64,000 nucleotides of DNA from Ulota crispa (Eukaryota > Streptophyta > Bryopsida > Orthotrichales > Orthotrichaceae): assembly GCA_963920765.1 (NCBI GenBank), contig OY987248.1:4746539-4810538 (forward strand), read 5' to 3'. Shown in pieces: positions 47,069 to 60,613 of this stretch. How positions within the stretch are numbered: the stretch's first letter is position 1; each line of letters opens with the position of its first letter. The notes below the pieces were generated by a model. It was not told the origin of the DNA, did no database searches, and was given only the letters and a program-made list of their open reading frames with translations. The translations under genes were made by a program, and so were the position numbers.

Positions 47069-47386
47069 AATGCATTTTTGATGGGTTAGTCTAACTTTAC
47101 AAATTTTGCCTTTGTTGTTCAACTTCGAAAGCAAGCAGCTAGAAAGTTTCTTGGCTGTGCAATGATTTGAGGGTGGTCCAGACTTTAATATCTTGATTCC
47201 CAAATTCCACTAAAGTTTTTGATGCATTCGATTGGTTTGGACTTGGAGGCTGAAAATTGGGACATGTACCTTCACACTAAGTCCCAAGTTCCTAATCTTA
47301 AATTCACATAGAATTGATCTTCCTAAGTTCCTAGCATGTACTTTTGGAAAGTTTGGGTGCCATGAAAGGGAAGATTTCGATTGGTT

Positions 47387-48334
47387 TTAACCCCGAAAGG
47401 TTCAAACAGTGTTTTTTGGCAACATAGCGTTTTTGGGCAGCTCACTACCAATGGATTTTTCTTTTTTTTTCTTTGAAATTTTCACACATGACGTGTCCAA
47501 GGAGTAGCTTTAAGGCCCAACAAATTTCATAACTTTTGACTTCATGGTTCAAAAGTTATTGCTTGATATGTAATTTTCTTTGTTCAGGGGCAGCCTGGGC
47601 AGCTCAAAAAACTTCTTTAAAAATTACATTTTTTGAATTTTGTTTTTTGAAATTATTTCTTTAGATATACATATATATATCCTTGGAAAGCTTTGAATCA
47701 TTCAATTTTCATCAATGAGATGAAAGTTATGAGGAGATTCTGTTTGCGGGCAGTTATGGATTCCCTACTCTAAATTTTTTTTTAAGTCCTGTGTTTTACT
47801 CAATTTTTAATATTTTGGAAAAAAAATAAAGCCAAAGTATGTAGATTGTTTATTAAAACATTTTGACCATTGGGATTGGAATTTTCATTTTTCATAATTA
47901 AATTCTTAACAATTTAGTGTTTTGTATCATTCTCTACTTCTTTTTACTTACTATTTTTTTCCTATGTGTTATACATGTCCAAATGATTTGAAATTTGTCA
48001 AGTGTGTACCTGACTTGCCTTGAAGAATGAAGACTAAAAATTACAACCATTTTGAAACTTTTTCATATAAATATGACCTTGTGAAGTGCAACTGCCCGGA
48101 TTTTTGCAGGGACAAAAAACAACTTTTTGTCAATTCAAACTCAATCGCCTAACAATCCACATGGCAAAAATTTCTGAATTTTTTTCCACATTTTTGGATA
48201 CTAGTGTACTACAAAATCTTACGGTTGGATGTGTCCAAAAATAACTTTTTTCTAAAATTTGATACTTACACTACAAATGGCAATTTTGAGGCAGTTTTGA
48301 TGTAAACATAGTCAAAAAAACCTTTAGGGGTTAA
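47387..48334. mobile_element. TTAA-family A2-like element, divergent left arm
   Basis: TTAA-CCCCGAAAGGTTCAAAC to AAACCTTTAGGGG-TTAA; 948 bp. The middle ('aatgagatgaaagttatgag', 'gattccctactctaaa') matches A2. The left arm with 'ttttttggcaacatagcg' is a variant also seen at 49327. Confidence 0.8.
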
Positions 48335-48572
48335 CAAAAATGTCAACCATATTTAAGACTCAAATCCCAACCATTTATTTACAAACAAAATTAAAAAAAT
48401 ATTCTAATGAATTCACAATGAATTTATTGCCCCTAGTACACTCCAACAAACTTGAGATGTTGCCTCTTACCTTGGACTTGTAGAGTGATGGGAATACAGG
48501 GGCATAGTGCATAATCCAACTGAAAGCTAGCTGCCTTTTGATTTTGTGAATTATATATTCTTCCAAAGGAGT

Positions 48573-48898
48573 ACTGATTATAGTTAGACATGTAATGACT
48601 TTAAACCTTATATTTTTTTGGTGATCAACTTTTTAGATTTGACATGTGAAATGAGGATTGGAAAACTTAAAGTCACTTTTGTAGTTTTAACATTTTCATG
48701 TTCAAACATTATAATTTTTCAAACTGTAAGTGATATTGTTGTGTTTTCTTTTTCCATGTAATCTCTAACATTTTTAGTTTGAATTTGTACAACTACAATT
48801 GAAAAAAACTTGATGAAAGTTATGAAAAGGTTGGTTGATTGTTTAGTTTCATGTAAATTCCAAGAAGCTCAAAAAGACTTTGGGCATTTAGAGGTTAA
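48573..48898. mobile_element. TTAA-family B element, right half only
   Basis: Starts within B ('gttagacatgtaatgact') and ends CTTTGGGCATTTAGAGG-TTAA, matching the right halves of the complete copies. The left half is missing. Confidence 0.85.
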
Positions 48899-49326
48899 AA
48901 ACAAAACAAGGAATGCCAAATCATGAATAGGGATCCATGAGCCATGAGCGGTGAGCCTAGATTTTTTGTCAAAATACTAAATTTCACCTATACAAGTGTA
49001 CATAGGGCTTAATAACTGTGCATTCTGAATATTTATCTCTTGAAAAACTTGTTTTTAAAAAATTTCCATTAGTTTTGAGTTAAAATTGGTTCCCGCCCAC
49101 AAAATCTTAACTCCCCGCTCATGGTTTACGCTCACAAGATAGCATTGTCCCTTATTCTATATTGTTTACTTTGGTTACTATTGTCTAAAACAAAATCACT
49201 TTTTGAAATAATTAACACCTTAGGATGGAATCAAAATCTCAATTGATGGCTCTTTCAATGGTCTTCCCCTTCCGAAGGATATCAATGCTAGTAAGTATAA
49301 ATTTTAAAAAAATGGCCTCTTGACCT

Positions 49327-50222
49327 CTAACCCCTGAAAGACCAAACTGCGGTGTTTGGCAACATAGAAATTTTGGGCTTGTTAACACTTTTTAATTAAT
49401 GAACAAAATTTTACAAAAAATTAGAGGGTGTGTGCCGAAAGAATTTTTTTCCAATGCTACAATTCTCAAATCATTTTGATTTGTACAAAAAAGGCTATGA
49501 TAAAAATGCAGTATTTCTTGCTTGTCGCGCAAGAGGGAAGGAACTATTTAAATTGCTTTTGAATTTTCAAGATCTTGTCTAATTTTTTTGTGGCATAGCT
49601 ATTTCTTTGTTAGATGGATCTAACCCAACCTCATTCCATGAAGGCAATTGTTTTTGCTTACTACCCTTTACTTCACCTTTGTAAGAAATGGCCATATGTT
49701 AATCAAGTTTGTCAAAACCACATTTTTTGTCTAGTTTTCTTTTTTTCACCCCTTCCAAACCTAAAGCTCCATCATTCACATTTTGAAAATGTTATTGTAT
49801 GTGGAAGCTGAAAGTTGTCAAATAAACAACTCATACAAGCTTGTTTTCTATTCTAATTTTTTAATATGTTTTCCTCAATTTAAAATGTTATAAAAAATTT
49901 AGGCATATGACCAGCTCTATAAAAAAAATTGCCAAACAAATTACAAGCAAATAAAAGCCAATTGGTGTAAAAGCCTCCCTAAAATAGAGCTACACATAAT
50001 TCAATTGCCCCAAAAAAACTATTTCTCATTCCAAACCCTATAATCTCACAAGTAGTGCAGCAAATATGTTTCATCTTTTGCCATAGCATGATGAATTAGT
50101 CTACTACTAGATCCTATTGAAAATTGCACCAAGATTTCATTTGTAATTTTTTTTTGTGATATCAAAACAACTCATTCTAAGTGTTTTTTGGTGAAACATA
50201 ATCAATAAATTTTAGAGGTTTA
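49327..50222. mobile_element. Possible degraded TTAA-family element
   Basis: The left end CTAA-CCCCTGAAAGACC with 'tttggcaacatagaaatttt' matches the left arm at 47387. The proposed right end TTTTAGAGG-TTTA is weak. The short frame at 49614-49811 is not recognised. Confidence 0.4.
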
Positions 50223-50224
50223 TG

Positions 50225-51137
50225 TTTACCCCTAAAGAACCAAGCCTATGTTGTTTTGTAAAAGTCACTCAAAAGTGCCACTTCTAGGGGAATGAGTAAG
50301 AAAGTAGGAATTATTTTGTCTTGAAAACCCAATTGTAGGATCTTGTTCAAGGCTATGAAAGGTGCTTGTGGGAAAAGGATCAACTCATTTCAAATGAAGA
50401 AGATTGAGACATTGATATCCAAACTATAAAAAAGCTTATTTCCTTTGTGCCCAAAACTTTCACAAGCTTTTGGCCTCTTAGTAAAAAAATTGCTCCACAT
50501 AAAGTTGGGGTTTAATTCCTCAATGTAGAAGACCATGTTAGATTTGTGTAGGAGTAATTTCAAATGAATTAAAGTAGTGCAACACACTAGATAAAATCTT
50601 CCAATGCTAGAAGGTCTTGAATGTTGCAAATACACTATCCAAAATTGGAGGCATTATATTCATTTCAAAAATCTAAATTATACTAATCCAAACACTGAAA
50701 CAATAGAGTCTTAGTCTATTACAACTTGAAATTTAAAAAAAAACAAATACACATATCACTTAAAAAATTAAGCTTCCAAATTTTGCAAGAGGCAATGGAA
50801 TGGAGATTGGGCATTCCTCAAAACAAGTCCCTTCCACTTCACTTCCATTTACCCAAGTGATCACACCTTGTGCCCCTAGAGGCTAATTTTTTTTGAAGTC
50901 AATACACACTTACAAAAGAGAGGCACTACACAAATTGCCCTTCCACCCCTAGTTTTTGTAAAGTTTTGCCCAGCTTCTTCTTTGAATTTTAGAATGAAGA
51001 AAAAATTAAACGGCCATGTAGTTATTTGAATTCCTTGCCTTCTATGAAAATTTCAAAAAAGCTCACAAACTAGTACAAGCATAGGTACATGCCCAAAATC
51101 CCATATATCTCCCAAAAGGACATTGGTCTAGGGTTAA
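50225..51137. mobile_element. TTAA-family A2 element
   Basis: TTTA-CCCCTAAAGAACCAAGCC to TTGGTCTAGGG-TTAA; 913 bp, with A2 hallmarks 'tgccacttctaggggaatga' and 'catgcccaaaatcccatata'. Confidence 0.8.
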
Positions 51138-53337
51138 TCATTGGAAAAAAGGTCCCCATAATACTCTTTTCAAAAGAAGTTGTCCTTGAATGAGGCTACG
51201 CTAGATTTCTGGTGAAAGTAGCCCTCATTCTTGAAAATCTCAAATCCTAATATGAAATATAAAACTAAAGGTGTATTCTCACTTGGACTTTGGGATTTAC
51301 AAATACCAATGTTTGAAACGTAAATTGGCATGTATGTTCTCACCAAGGAGCACTATTATACTCCGAGCCTACATGACGGCCTTGTGGTCCATACACACTT
51401 AGCCTTTCAAAAGACCCGGTCTTAAAGTTAAAAGTAGTGTTAAAACATATCATCTTGGTATGGGAACATCTTGATTCAAGGGAATGAGTTGGCATAACTT
51501 CTACAGTGTATAAGTACACAAGTAAATGAGAAGGTATTCAGACTATAAGCGCTATAATGTTGTTTTGGGATTTTAAAAACAACACAACTAGCAAATTAAG
51601 AGCAGTTGGTCACACATGTTCATCCCTGTTACGAGACGTTGTGCGGAGGGAGCTTGTGCTTGTCCTTGTCATGTCATTCTCATTCAGCTCATAGCCTCCA
51701 TCTAGTTCAATTTCTTCTTGTCTTTGAATTTATGGAGTTGTTCTTGTGATTTGCTCATGCTGTTTGTAGCATGGTTCTTATTGTGGTTTAGGATTATGGA
51801 CTTTGTGCTTTGTTTTTCCATCCTGGCATAGTCGATGTTGTTGAATCTGCTGCACGACTTTGCAGAAGGCTGGTTCTAGAGAACGTGCAAGCCTGGAGTT
51901 TGGCAGAGAATCCTAATCAACACCCTACATCTTTGAGAACACACGGTGAGAGATTTGAAGGTCAGAAATTGAATTCTTAGCAATTGGTAGTAGGCGGTTG
52001 TGAGATTCAAAAGATGCTTTTCAATTTTTGTACTTGCAATGTGGCGTTTGGTTTTATTTTTCATCTCACAACAATTATTTGTTTTGCAAGTGCAATACAG
52101 CATGACATAATAATATACGATATTGGATAAAAACACTCACCGTGTGGAGAGACGAGACTTGCACTAGGAAGCGTGGGTTGCAACCAAACTATAGCACCTT
52201 GCACCAAAGTGAAAATCAAAACTTGTACATTATTTAACTTCATCATCAGCATGTGTGTTCCAAGTTTGTAGGTACAAGGAATTCAAAGGGAAAATGCATG
52301 AGAGATTATTAGAGAACAAGATGCATTGTTCATGGAAGCTACACAGCTAGCGCCATCAGTTAAAACATCCATAATCTTTTACATATTTCTATCTTTGCAT
52401 TGCACACAGAAATCTTGCCTAAAGTTGTTAGCTTGCATACAATGACACAAGACTCCTTCATGCACTGGAATGTAAGAGTAGTTACTTTTTATCAAATGCA
52501 ATAGTTGATACAAGAAGCCAAATTGACAAAAGAAGAAGAACAACTTGCCAGGGGCATGACGTGAATTTTTATCAAAAAAGGCAAGTCTTGAATGAAGCAA
52601 CACTTGATTCACGCTCCTTAACAACAATGCTCCGTAACAACAGCGCCAAAATCAACTCGCATCGAGAATAGTCACGCAGAGACAATAGGAGGTCGCAGCA
52701 AACAATTTGATGGACCAATTTAACACAACAACCACCCAACAAATTTATAGATGAAGGTATGCTCGGTGTACCTTTCCACAGTCAATGTTGAATTTTGCTT
52801 GATCCAATTCTTGGCTGCGACAGCTGACTTGCAAATTAAGCACCGAAGTTTTATTCTTAACAACGCCGCTCCTTGTTAGTTGAGGCTCCAGAGTCACATT
52901 ACGTAAAAGCAATACTAAAACCCTAAAATCTTCACTTTTGCTTGATTCCAAACTTACGTGAAACCTGTCACACATTGGGAAACGGCTCCCTTAGTTCAAT
53001 GTTTTATAGAGTGAATCACCACTCTTATGCAAGGACAACTTAGCTTCCATGTAGGATTGGTGGATAGCAACTACCAAAAGTGTGAACAACACAAGGAATT
53101 TTAGTAGTACCTTTCTCCTAAGCACTCTCTGTAAACCCAAGTCTGAACGTACCTTTGGTTGCACATCAAAAAGAGCAGTGTTTGGAAAAATAGTCAGAGG
53201 ACTCCCCGTACCTTTTGGGGATTACATGCGGTTTTTTGTGAATCCTAGCTGAAAGGAAGATTTGAAGGTATATCGCGACTAAAAGTGCAGTGTTTAGTAA
53301 TGCTTGACTGGAAGGTCATTTATGTAACATCGACTTG
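51138..53337. other. Low-copy DNA, nothing recognised
   Basis: Mixed composition, slightly more GC from 51.6 to 53.2 kb, and no family repeats seen. Minus-strand frames of 63-86 codons are not recognisable. It may hold a gene remnant or long untranslated sequence. Confidence 0.45.
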
Positions 53338-54531
53338 TTTATCCCTAAATGCCCAAGGCACCTAATTCCGGTGTTCAAAAAAATTCAAGAAACTTTGAAA
53401 CCCTATAGAAGTCACATATTTCATTGTTTTTGGGGTATTTTTTTGGAAAAGTTGCACATTGAATTTAGCTTCATTGCTCAAATTTGATTTTCTCCTTATC
53501 ATATTTCAAAGTTTTTAGTGGAAGATTAACTAGAAGCATACATTTTGTGTCATGAATAGTGTCATGAAAAATGTCATGAATAGTGTTGTGAATAGCTGTC
53601 ACAGAGCCTATGACAAGTTGTCACATTGAAATGATGGGCATCAAGTTGAGATAAAGGTGAAGATTTTCCTTGGGCACTCCCTTGGGCAATAAGGGCCTTT
53701 TTACTAAAATTTTGACATTTAACAAAATCTAAAAGTGCTTTTGGGCTAGTTTCACTTGGAATATCTTTGTTATAAAAATTAGAACTCATTCACTGTTGAA
53801 CTTTCTTTCATTCATAATGATTTTTTGCCAATAATCAAAGCTAAAAAAAATCTTTGTATTAGATGGTTGCGCTTTGACAAATGCATTATAGGCTCATTTG
53901 TGAAACTGTGGTCATGGATTTTGAAAGTGGGTCATTAGTTTTGAAGTAACAACAATAACCACTAAAGCATTTGAACATCATATTCGTTAAATTGGGAAAA
54001 ATAGAGGTACCATTTTGTACTCTACCTTAAACCCAAAAAGTTATCTTAAACTAGATTCAAAGGTATCAAATTCAGTCTAAGCCACTAAGATTTTTTCCCT
54101 CACAAATTCCTCCTCCCATGTGAGGGCACGGGTACAAAAAAAATGTTGCAAGCTTTGTTTTAGGTGGTCACCTAAAACCTTCATAAGTCCCAAAATGTAC
54201 TATTTTTCCCAATTTAACAAATTTGGTGTTATCTTAGGTCACTAGGTGGTTGTTTTCCAATTTTGTATCCAAAAGTTGCTATTAGAAGTTTTGAGCAACT
54301 TCAAAAGAAGCAAAAAGTTCCATTCACATCATTGTTCAATCACAAATATCTTAAAATCCACGTGCTTGTTTTGGATTCTTTTTTAGTAGCTCCATCTAGA
54401 AGCCTTGAAGTTCAAGATTCAACAATTACAATTTTGCTTTGATGTTTATTAATGATCTTACAAGAAAAATTGAAAAACTTGATGATTGCCTTCTAAAAAC
54501 AAGAAAAATACCCTTGGATATTTAGGGTTAA
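53338..54531. mobile_element. TTAA-family G element carrying a C element
   Basis: TTTA-TCCCTAAATGCCCAAGGC to ACCCTTGGATATTTAGGG-TTAA. Collinear with 59724-60613 and, inverted, with 3240-4832. The C element lies at 53974-54230. Confidence 0.8.
53974..54230. mobile_element. Family C element nested in G
   Basis: Left end AACATCATATTCGTTAAATT; right end AATTTAACAAATTTGGTGTT. The interior ('gtgagggcacgggtac') matches 39993-40204. Flanks TTTG and ATCT do not match, so the duplication has decayed. Confidence 0.75.
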
Positions 54532-54686
54532 GGAGTGAGAATTTCAACTTCATCTCCAAGGCGCAAAATGAAAAAACAATGTGCGTCTGAAGGGGAGACA
54601 CAACAGAGCGGAAGAGAATACCAGCACAAGCCACGTCAGTTTTAGAAAAGGTTGAGGGGATGTGTGAATCCCTCTCCTAACTATTA

Positions 54687-55009
54687 AGGTAGAAGGCTTG
54701 AAAACCAACCATTCAAGGGCTGAAATTGAATTTTGGGAGGTAGGACTTCTTGAAATATTTTTCAGTAAAATTTCTTAGAAAGACAAGAAGAATTGACATT
54801 TAACTCAAGTTGTTTCATATTATTTGAAGTTTTGTAGAATTAGTTATGAAATTTTGAAGCTGAATTGGCATAGGGCTCTATAACCGCTCACCTCCTCAAA
54901 TGTACACCTCCTATACATTTAAAAATCTATGAAAAAATACATGTATAGAATGAGAACATTTTGGAGGGTGAGCAATTTTAGAGCCTGACGGTTTTCGAGC
55001 CTTCTACCT
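54687..55009. mobile_element. Family H element, GGAGG subgroup
   Basis: Ends are AGGTAGAAGGCTTGAAAACC and GAGCCTTCTACCT, TA flanks. Closest in this window to 9810-10133 ('aaccgctcacctcctcaaat'). Confidence 0.8.
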
Positions 55010-55214
55010 TACGACAGTTAGCTTGCTGGCATGTTTCATGGGAAAGCAGACGTTACAAACCACCTCATGTGTGAACACCGGGACCTTAACTCCCTTTCAT
55101 ATTTTTAGGAACTTCATTTCCGGGTTATACCTCTGACAAACTTGTATTTTTTTCAACAGTGATTAGTTTTACATTTTATAACCGCTCTTTGTAAACACCA
55201 TGTGTGAATGGGGC

Positions 55215-56137
55215 TTAACCCCTAAAGGACCAAAGTCCCTTCACGGGATTAATGGGATTTTGGGCATGTACCTATGGCTAATTTATTTATTGTGATTTTC
55301 TGAAACTTTTATTGAAGGTGGGGAATTCAAAGATCTACGTGGGCATTTAATTTTTTCTTCATTCCAACATTTGATGAAGAAGTTATGCATGAATTTATGA
55401 AAAATTGTGTTTGAGGGGCAGCCAAAAACTTCTTAAAAAATTTCATTTTTTTCAAATAAAAATCTGAAATAGGTTCTTTAGACGTACACAGAAGTGGGGA
55501 GCTTTGAATCATTCAAATTTGATAGGTGAGATGAAAGTTATGAGGAGTTTTTGTTTGCGGGCAGTTCTAGATTCTCTACTCTAAAATAAACTTTGAAGTC
55601 CTTTAATTTACTCAATTTTCAATATTTAAAAAAACAAAAACAAAACCAAAGGATGTAGATTGTTTATGACAACACTATAACCGTTGGGATTTGTATTTTT
55701 CATTTTTATAATGAAATTCTTAACAATTTAGTGTTTTGACTCATTCTCTACTTCTTTTTACTTACTCTTTTTTCCCATGTGTTGTATAGTTCCAATTGAT
55801 TTGAAAATTCTCCCACACATAGCTAACTTGGTCTCCTACATGGGAAAAATAAACCTCAACTTTGTGTAGAGTAATTTTTTTGATCTAAGAGTGGTCAAAG
55901 CCTTCTGAAATTTCTGGGCAACAGCAAAAAAAACTCATTTCCGCAATTTAGATGTATATATCTCACTTAGTTTTGCATAGATTGAGCTGAATTTTTTATC
56001 TCGTGTACCTCTTGTAGTTTATTGTAAGATTTTATGGTTGAATTCTTATAAAAAAAAAAAATTCTTACTTGCTTCCCCAAAAGTGACAGTTTTCTGTGTT
56101 TTTCACAGAAAAAATGGCTTGGTCCTTTAGGAGTTAA
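55215..56137. mobile_element. TTAA-family A2 element, reverse orientation
   Basis: TTAA-CCCCTAAAGGACCAAAG to CTTGGTCCTTTAGGAG-TTAA; 923 bp. Confidence 0.85.
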
Positions 56138-56672
56138 GAGGATTACAAATTAAAGTTTGATCTCCTCTTATGGAGCAAATTTACCACCAACTATTGGTTA
56201 TGTGTCAACGAAGTTTCATTTTTGCTCTTTTCTAAAAATAAGAGGCATACGAAAATAGCATTTGATAAAATGGAAAAGCCTATCTGCATTGCCCTTGCAC
56301 AGTGAGCATCATTGTACCTATCATTAAATTTTGGTGTGGCCAGCTTTTGAAAAATGAACCGGTAATGAGTGATGCTACTTTTGCAAAGGACATACTTTAC
56401 AGCAGACTGGATTGGGGCACAGCCTTCGTGCAGATCGAAGGGTAAGACAACAAGGAACAAGATTAATTATAACTTACCTCCGTCACTCCATTCTCCAGTT
56501 CCTTTTAATGGTGCAAAGTGCAAACTGAAGGGAGTCTGGCGACTGAGAGGGCTGGCCTGCTCTGCCGGTCATGTCAGGCCAGGCTCCAAGCCTGACTGAT
56601 TATGCTGCAGCTCTGGACGTAAGCTTAGTCAGCAGTAAGACCCGCTCCAGTCAAAGCCTTATGAAAATGGCC
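56138..56672. other. Intergenic DNA, nothing recognised
   Basis: 56500-56640 is GC-richer. No family or gene recognised. Confidence 0.4.
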
Positions 56673-56675
56673 TAA

Positions 56676-57115
56676 GGGCATCTCCACCGATCCGGTGGAC
56701 ATGGGATTGGGAGAAATGGTTTGAGCGAGCCCAGTTGCTACAGCCTTGCAAGTCTAGGTTGCTGAGGTCCACCGGTGGCCCGTAATCGTGCATCGGCAGC
56801 GCAATATTTGGAACTGAAAATCTGGGGCTGTGAGCTTTGTGGTATCTCGCCATCGCCAGGGCTTTGTCGTCTCGTACCCCATGCTGCTTCGACTGCCTAA
56901 CATTGCAACTCCCGATTTCACGCAATCTACTGTAGGCCAAAAATTGGGCTTGCTTAGAACTCTCAAAGTAGTGGCAACACACTTTTCTCAGAGGGCAATT
57001 TGGCAAGGCCACTCCAGCTCTTTCCCTCCTTGTGACACTGGTGGAGCTCTGGCACAGGCAAAACGGTCACTAGGCACGCTCACACCCAGTGTTTACAGAA
57101 CCGATGGAGATGCTC
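56676..57115. mobile_element. PIF/Harbinger-like MITE, family K
   Basis: Ends are GGGCATCTCCACCGATCC and ACCGATGGAGATGCTC, flanked by an exact TAA duplication (56673-56675 and 57116-57118). GC-rich interior. The frames of up to 128 codons on both strands are shadows of a non-coding element. Confidence 0.8.
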
Positions 57116-57116
57116 T

Positions 57117-58511
57117 AACCAGTAAGGTTTGGGAAGAGCTGACTGCTACACTATTTATGGTATTTAGTGTTATTTTACTAATAGTGTTACTTGCACTTTT
57201 GCTTCACTCACTCTAAATCTCAACTAGTTTACATTTAGAATTGCCTTCTTATTGTGCACACGACTCTTTGTTGCCTCCTCTCCTTATTCTAAACCCGTTG
57301 TAGTCTACTCAATCTCTCTGCTTGCAACCCGTGTTGTGCCTCTCTCACTTTCTAGCTTGCTTCAATTGCATCGTTCCCCTTGTGACTTTGCCTTTGTCAC
57401 ATTGCTTTGGAAGGTTGACCTTTGTTATGTCTCTTGCATGCTTGTTTTTCCATGCTGCTCCATTTGCATGCCCTGCATTGCTCACATTGCCAAAGAGCCA
57501 CAACATTCAATAGGTGATTTTTCTCTTGAATTTTTTCAATTTTGGTATGTTTCTTCCAATTTTCAAGGGTGCACCACTTTTGTTTAATCAAATGTAGAAG
57601 GTAAATAAAATCCCCGTCTTTCATATGCCTTGATCTTCCTCATACAATCAATATGGAAAGATATCCATTTCTTCTTCACCAGTTGCTTATTTCTCAAGCA
57701 CCTTAATTTACCAAGAAAAAAGCCTTTGTTTTTTGTCAATGCCGCTTCAATAACTAGGATTTTGGCTACAGATATGGGAATTTGTGTTAGGGCCACTTTA
57801 TAACATGGCTTGGGCCCGGATGGAAGGCCGGCTTGATTTGAAGACCTTTGGGCCTTCAATCGAGCCCCAAACCTTGCAACCAACTCAACCATGTATAAAG
57901 CTTGTAGGGCCAAAAACTAAAAGTTCTCAAACTATGGGAACTTTGGGAACATCATTGGGAATGTTGGGAACATCCAAAAAGTCATTTGGGAACTTTGGGA
58001 ACATCAAATTATATCATTAAATAAAAAATTTAAATTTTTTTTGAAGAAAAAAGTTATGACCTTTTTTAAGAAGTAATAATTTTTGTTTTTTTATTTTTAT
58101 GTTTGTTTTTATTTTTATTTTTTTTACTTTTTATTTTTTTTACTTTTTATTTTTTTTACTTTTTATTTTTTTTACTTTTTATTTTTTTTCATTAATGAGC
58201 AGTGAATGATTTTAATCTAATGAACAAACTCAATATGGCTCAAGTTTGTAGTTTGCGCCAAATAGTTGTTTAGATATTAACTCATCATTTCAATTTATAT
58301 TTTTTTTGTAAAAATGAACCAATTTTTAACACTAAATGAAAATTTGTAAAAAAAATCATTCCCAAAAATTACAATAGTTGAAAAATAGTGTATAGGTTGA
58401 CATTTAGTGTTGGTAACATTAAGGGGATTGTTGACATTTAGTGTTGGGGTTTAAAATTAGTGTTGCCCATACTAAATACCATAAACAGTGTAGTTCAAAG
58501 CTAACTGGTTG
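57117..58511. mobile_element. Element N with about 55-bp terminal inverted repeats
   Basis: The left AACCAGTAAGGTTTGGG...CTACACTATTTATGGTATTTAG pairs with the inverse of the right end, which runs to AACTGGTT at 58511. No clear target duplication. Internal frames of 109-111 codons (57252-57587 plus, 57584-57913 minus) resemble no transposase I know, so the element looks non-autonomous. Confidence 0.55.
58126..58190. repeat. 16-bp tandem repeat, about 4 units
   Basis: Unit ACTTTTTATTTTTTTT repeated four times, inside element N. Confidence 0.9.
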
Positions 58512-59380
58512 AAATGAGAAAAAATTGTTTGCAATTTATGAACATTTGTTGAAAATAAGTTGAAAACCCAGAAATTTCTCATCTATAGTATCAAATAGAG
58601 AAAATAACCAAAGTAACTCTTTGATAAACCGGTTCAATATGTGAATTGAAGGAAATCAACCAAAAAATCTCAAATATTTCCCAAACCTTATTCAATCTTC
58701 ACTAGTGGGCCTTATACCCCATAAGAGCAACCTTTATGTTGCAAAGTATGTGACATGGTTTTTTTGGCATTTAAACGCCAAATTCCAAGTTCTCAGATTC
58801 AAAATGAGCAACTACTCTTTAGGCCCTCAAAAAATCCTCTTATCAGGTGAGGGCACATAGGGTTTTCTTGTAGTTGAACAGTACCAAAAAACAAAACTTT
58901 GGTATGTGAGCGTTGTATGAGGCAATTAGCATTGGAATTCTAGAACCTTGTGTTTGAAGTGTAGGATTTAGGGTGGATGGACCCAATGGTAAACATGCCA
59001 AATAGGGAACTTGTGTTGCTAGCTTGGATAGTTGACAATGTTGTATCCTCAAAAGTATTGGGAATTGTGCTTGGTCATTGCTACTATGTTGTTAGTCACT
59101 CTTCTTGCTTCACTTAGCATGGGCAACAACAAGTTGTAAAATTCCACTTCAAGGCTCTCTTGTGGCGTGCACTTTAACCAAAGCACCCGTTACAATTCCC
59201 ATTGGGTCCCATGTTTCATTGTCCACATCCATCATAAAATTATTTGCGCATACATGGCGCTACCATTGAGGATGTTCTGAGACCATTTCTACCTTTTCTT
59301 GCCAAACTTGACTTATCAATTATTTTTGAAGAGCCCTCAAGATTCTTGTCCCTCACTCTTGCGGCTCTATTTATTGCACA
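58512..59380. other. Intergenic DNA, nothing recognised
   Basis: No feature supported. Frames up to 78 codons only. Confidence 0.4.
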
Positions 59381-59530
59381 CACTATAAGAGAAACTATCC
59401 AAAATGACAAAAATATGTCCAAATCAACATGGCTAAATGTACACAAATTGTCCAATTTGACAGTATGTTTGTCATTTTAGACACATTTAGTCAACTCAAA
59501 CGTGTCAGTTAGAACACAAGTTCTTGTAGT
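59381..59530. mobile_element. Possible miniature CACTA-ended element
   Basis: CACTATAAGAGAAACT at the left and AAGTTCTTGTAGT at the right resemble CACTA termini. The interior is weakly self-complementary ('aaaatgacaaaaatatgtcc' and 'tgtttgtcattttagaca'). No 3-bp duplication is evident. Confidence 0.45.
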
Positions 59531-59723
59531 AGTACATATGTCAATGTACAGCTACTATGAAAAATCATAGCTTTTCTTACAAATAAGGATAAAATTAAAA
59601 ATTTGTCCTCTGTTTTGGCTTTGTTCAATTGTATCCTCCTCAAGGGTTTTATATATTCTAAGTGAAGGCCTTTGAAATCAAACGTGAATTCATACTTCCC
59701 TAATTCAATCTTCCATATTGTTC

Positions 59724-60613
59724 TTAACCCCTAAATGCCCAAGGTGCCCAATTTGGGTGTTCAAGAAACTTTGAGACTTTGTTGAAGGTAGAGGTTTTTT
59801 TTTGTTTTTTTTTTTGGAGAAGTTGCAATAGCTTCAATGTTCAATTTGAATGTCTACCATACAACATTTCAATTATTTTTGGTGGAAGCAAGATCTCAAG
59901 CATGCATGTTGCATTCCAAAGAGTGTGATGAGTAGTGTCACTAAAGAACCTATGACAAGCTGTCACATGGAAAGATGGGTAGCAAGTTGAGAATAAATTA
60001 AAGTCAAGATTTCCCGTGGGCACTCCCTTGGGCAATGGGAGCCCTTTTACTGAAATTTCATCATCTAACAAAATCTAAATATGTTCTTGTGCTAATTTCA
60101 CTTGGAATATTTTTGTTATACAAGTTAGAATTCATTCACCATTGAAAATTCTTTCATTCAAAATGATTTTTGGTTAATTGCTGGAGCTAAATGTTTTCTC
60201 TATATTAGGTGGTAGCTCTTTAATAATTGCATTGCAGGCTCATTTGTGAAATTGTGATCATAAATTTGGAAGGGGAATCATTAGTTTTGAAGTAGCAACA
60301 ACAAGTACTAAATCATCATAAGTGGTGGTTTTCCAATTTTGTACTCAAAAGTTGCCAATATGCATAACAAGTTTCAAGCAGCTCCAAAAAAACAAAAAAA
60401 TTGTACTCATCCACATTCAATCACAATTATCTTAACATCCGCATGGCTTTTTTAGAATATTTTTTGACAACACCATCTAAAAGCCTTGAAGTTCAAGATC
60501 CTACAATTACAATTTTTTGTCAATGTTTACTAATGAACACACAACGACAATTCAAAAGTTTTCAAAATGCCTTTGTGAATTGAGAAAACTACCCTCATGC
60601 ATTTTGGGGTTAA
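59724..60613. mobile_element. TTAA-family G element, first link of a chain
   Basis: TTAA-CCCCTAAATGCCCAAGG to CATGCATTTTGGGG-TTAA; 890 bp without insertions. Its final TTAA (60610-60613) is also the first TTAA of the next element. Confidence 0.85.

Noticed and set aside
57252-57913. Opposing frames of 109-111 codons that might be a transposase remnant
   Set aside because: No DDE motif, zinc finger or similarity I can name. Both strands are open over overlapping parts of element N.
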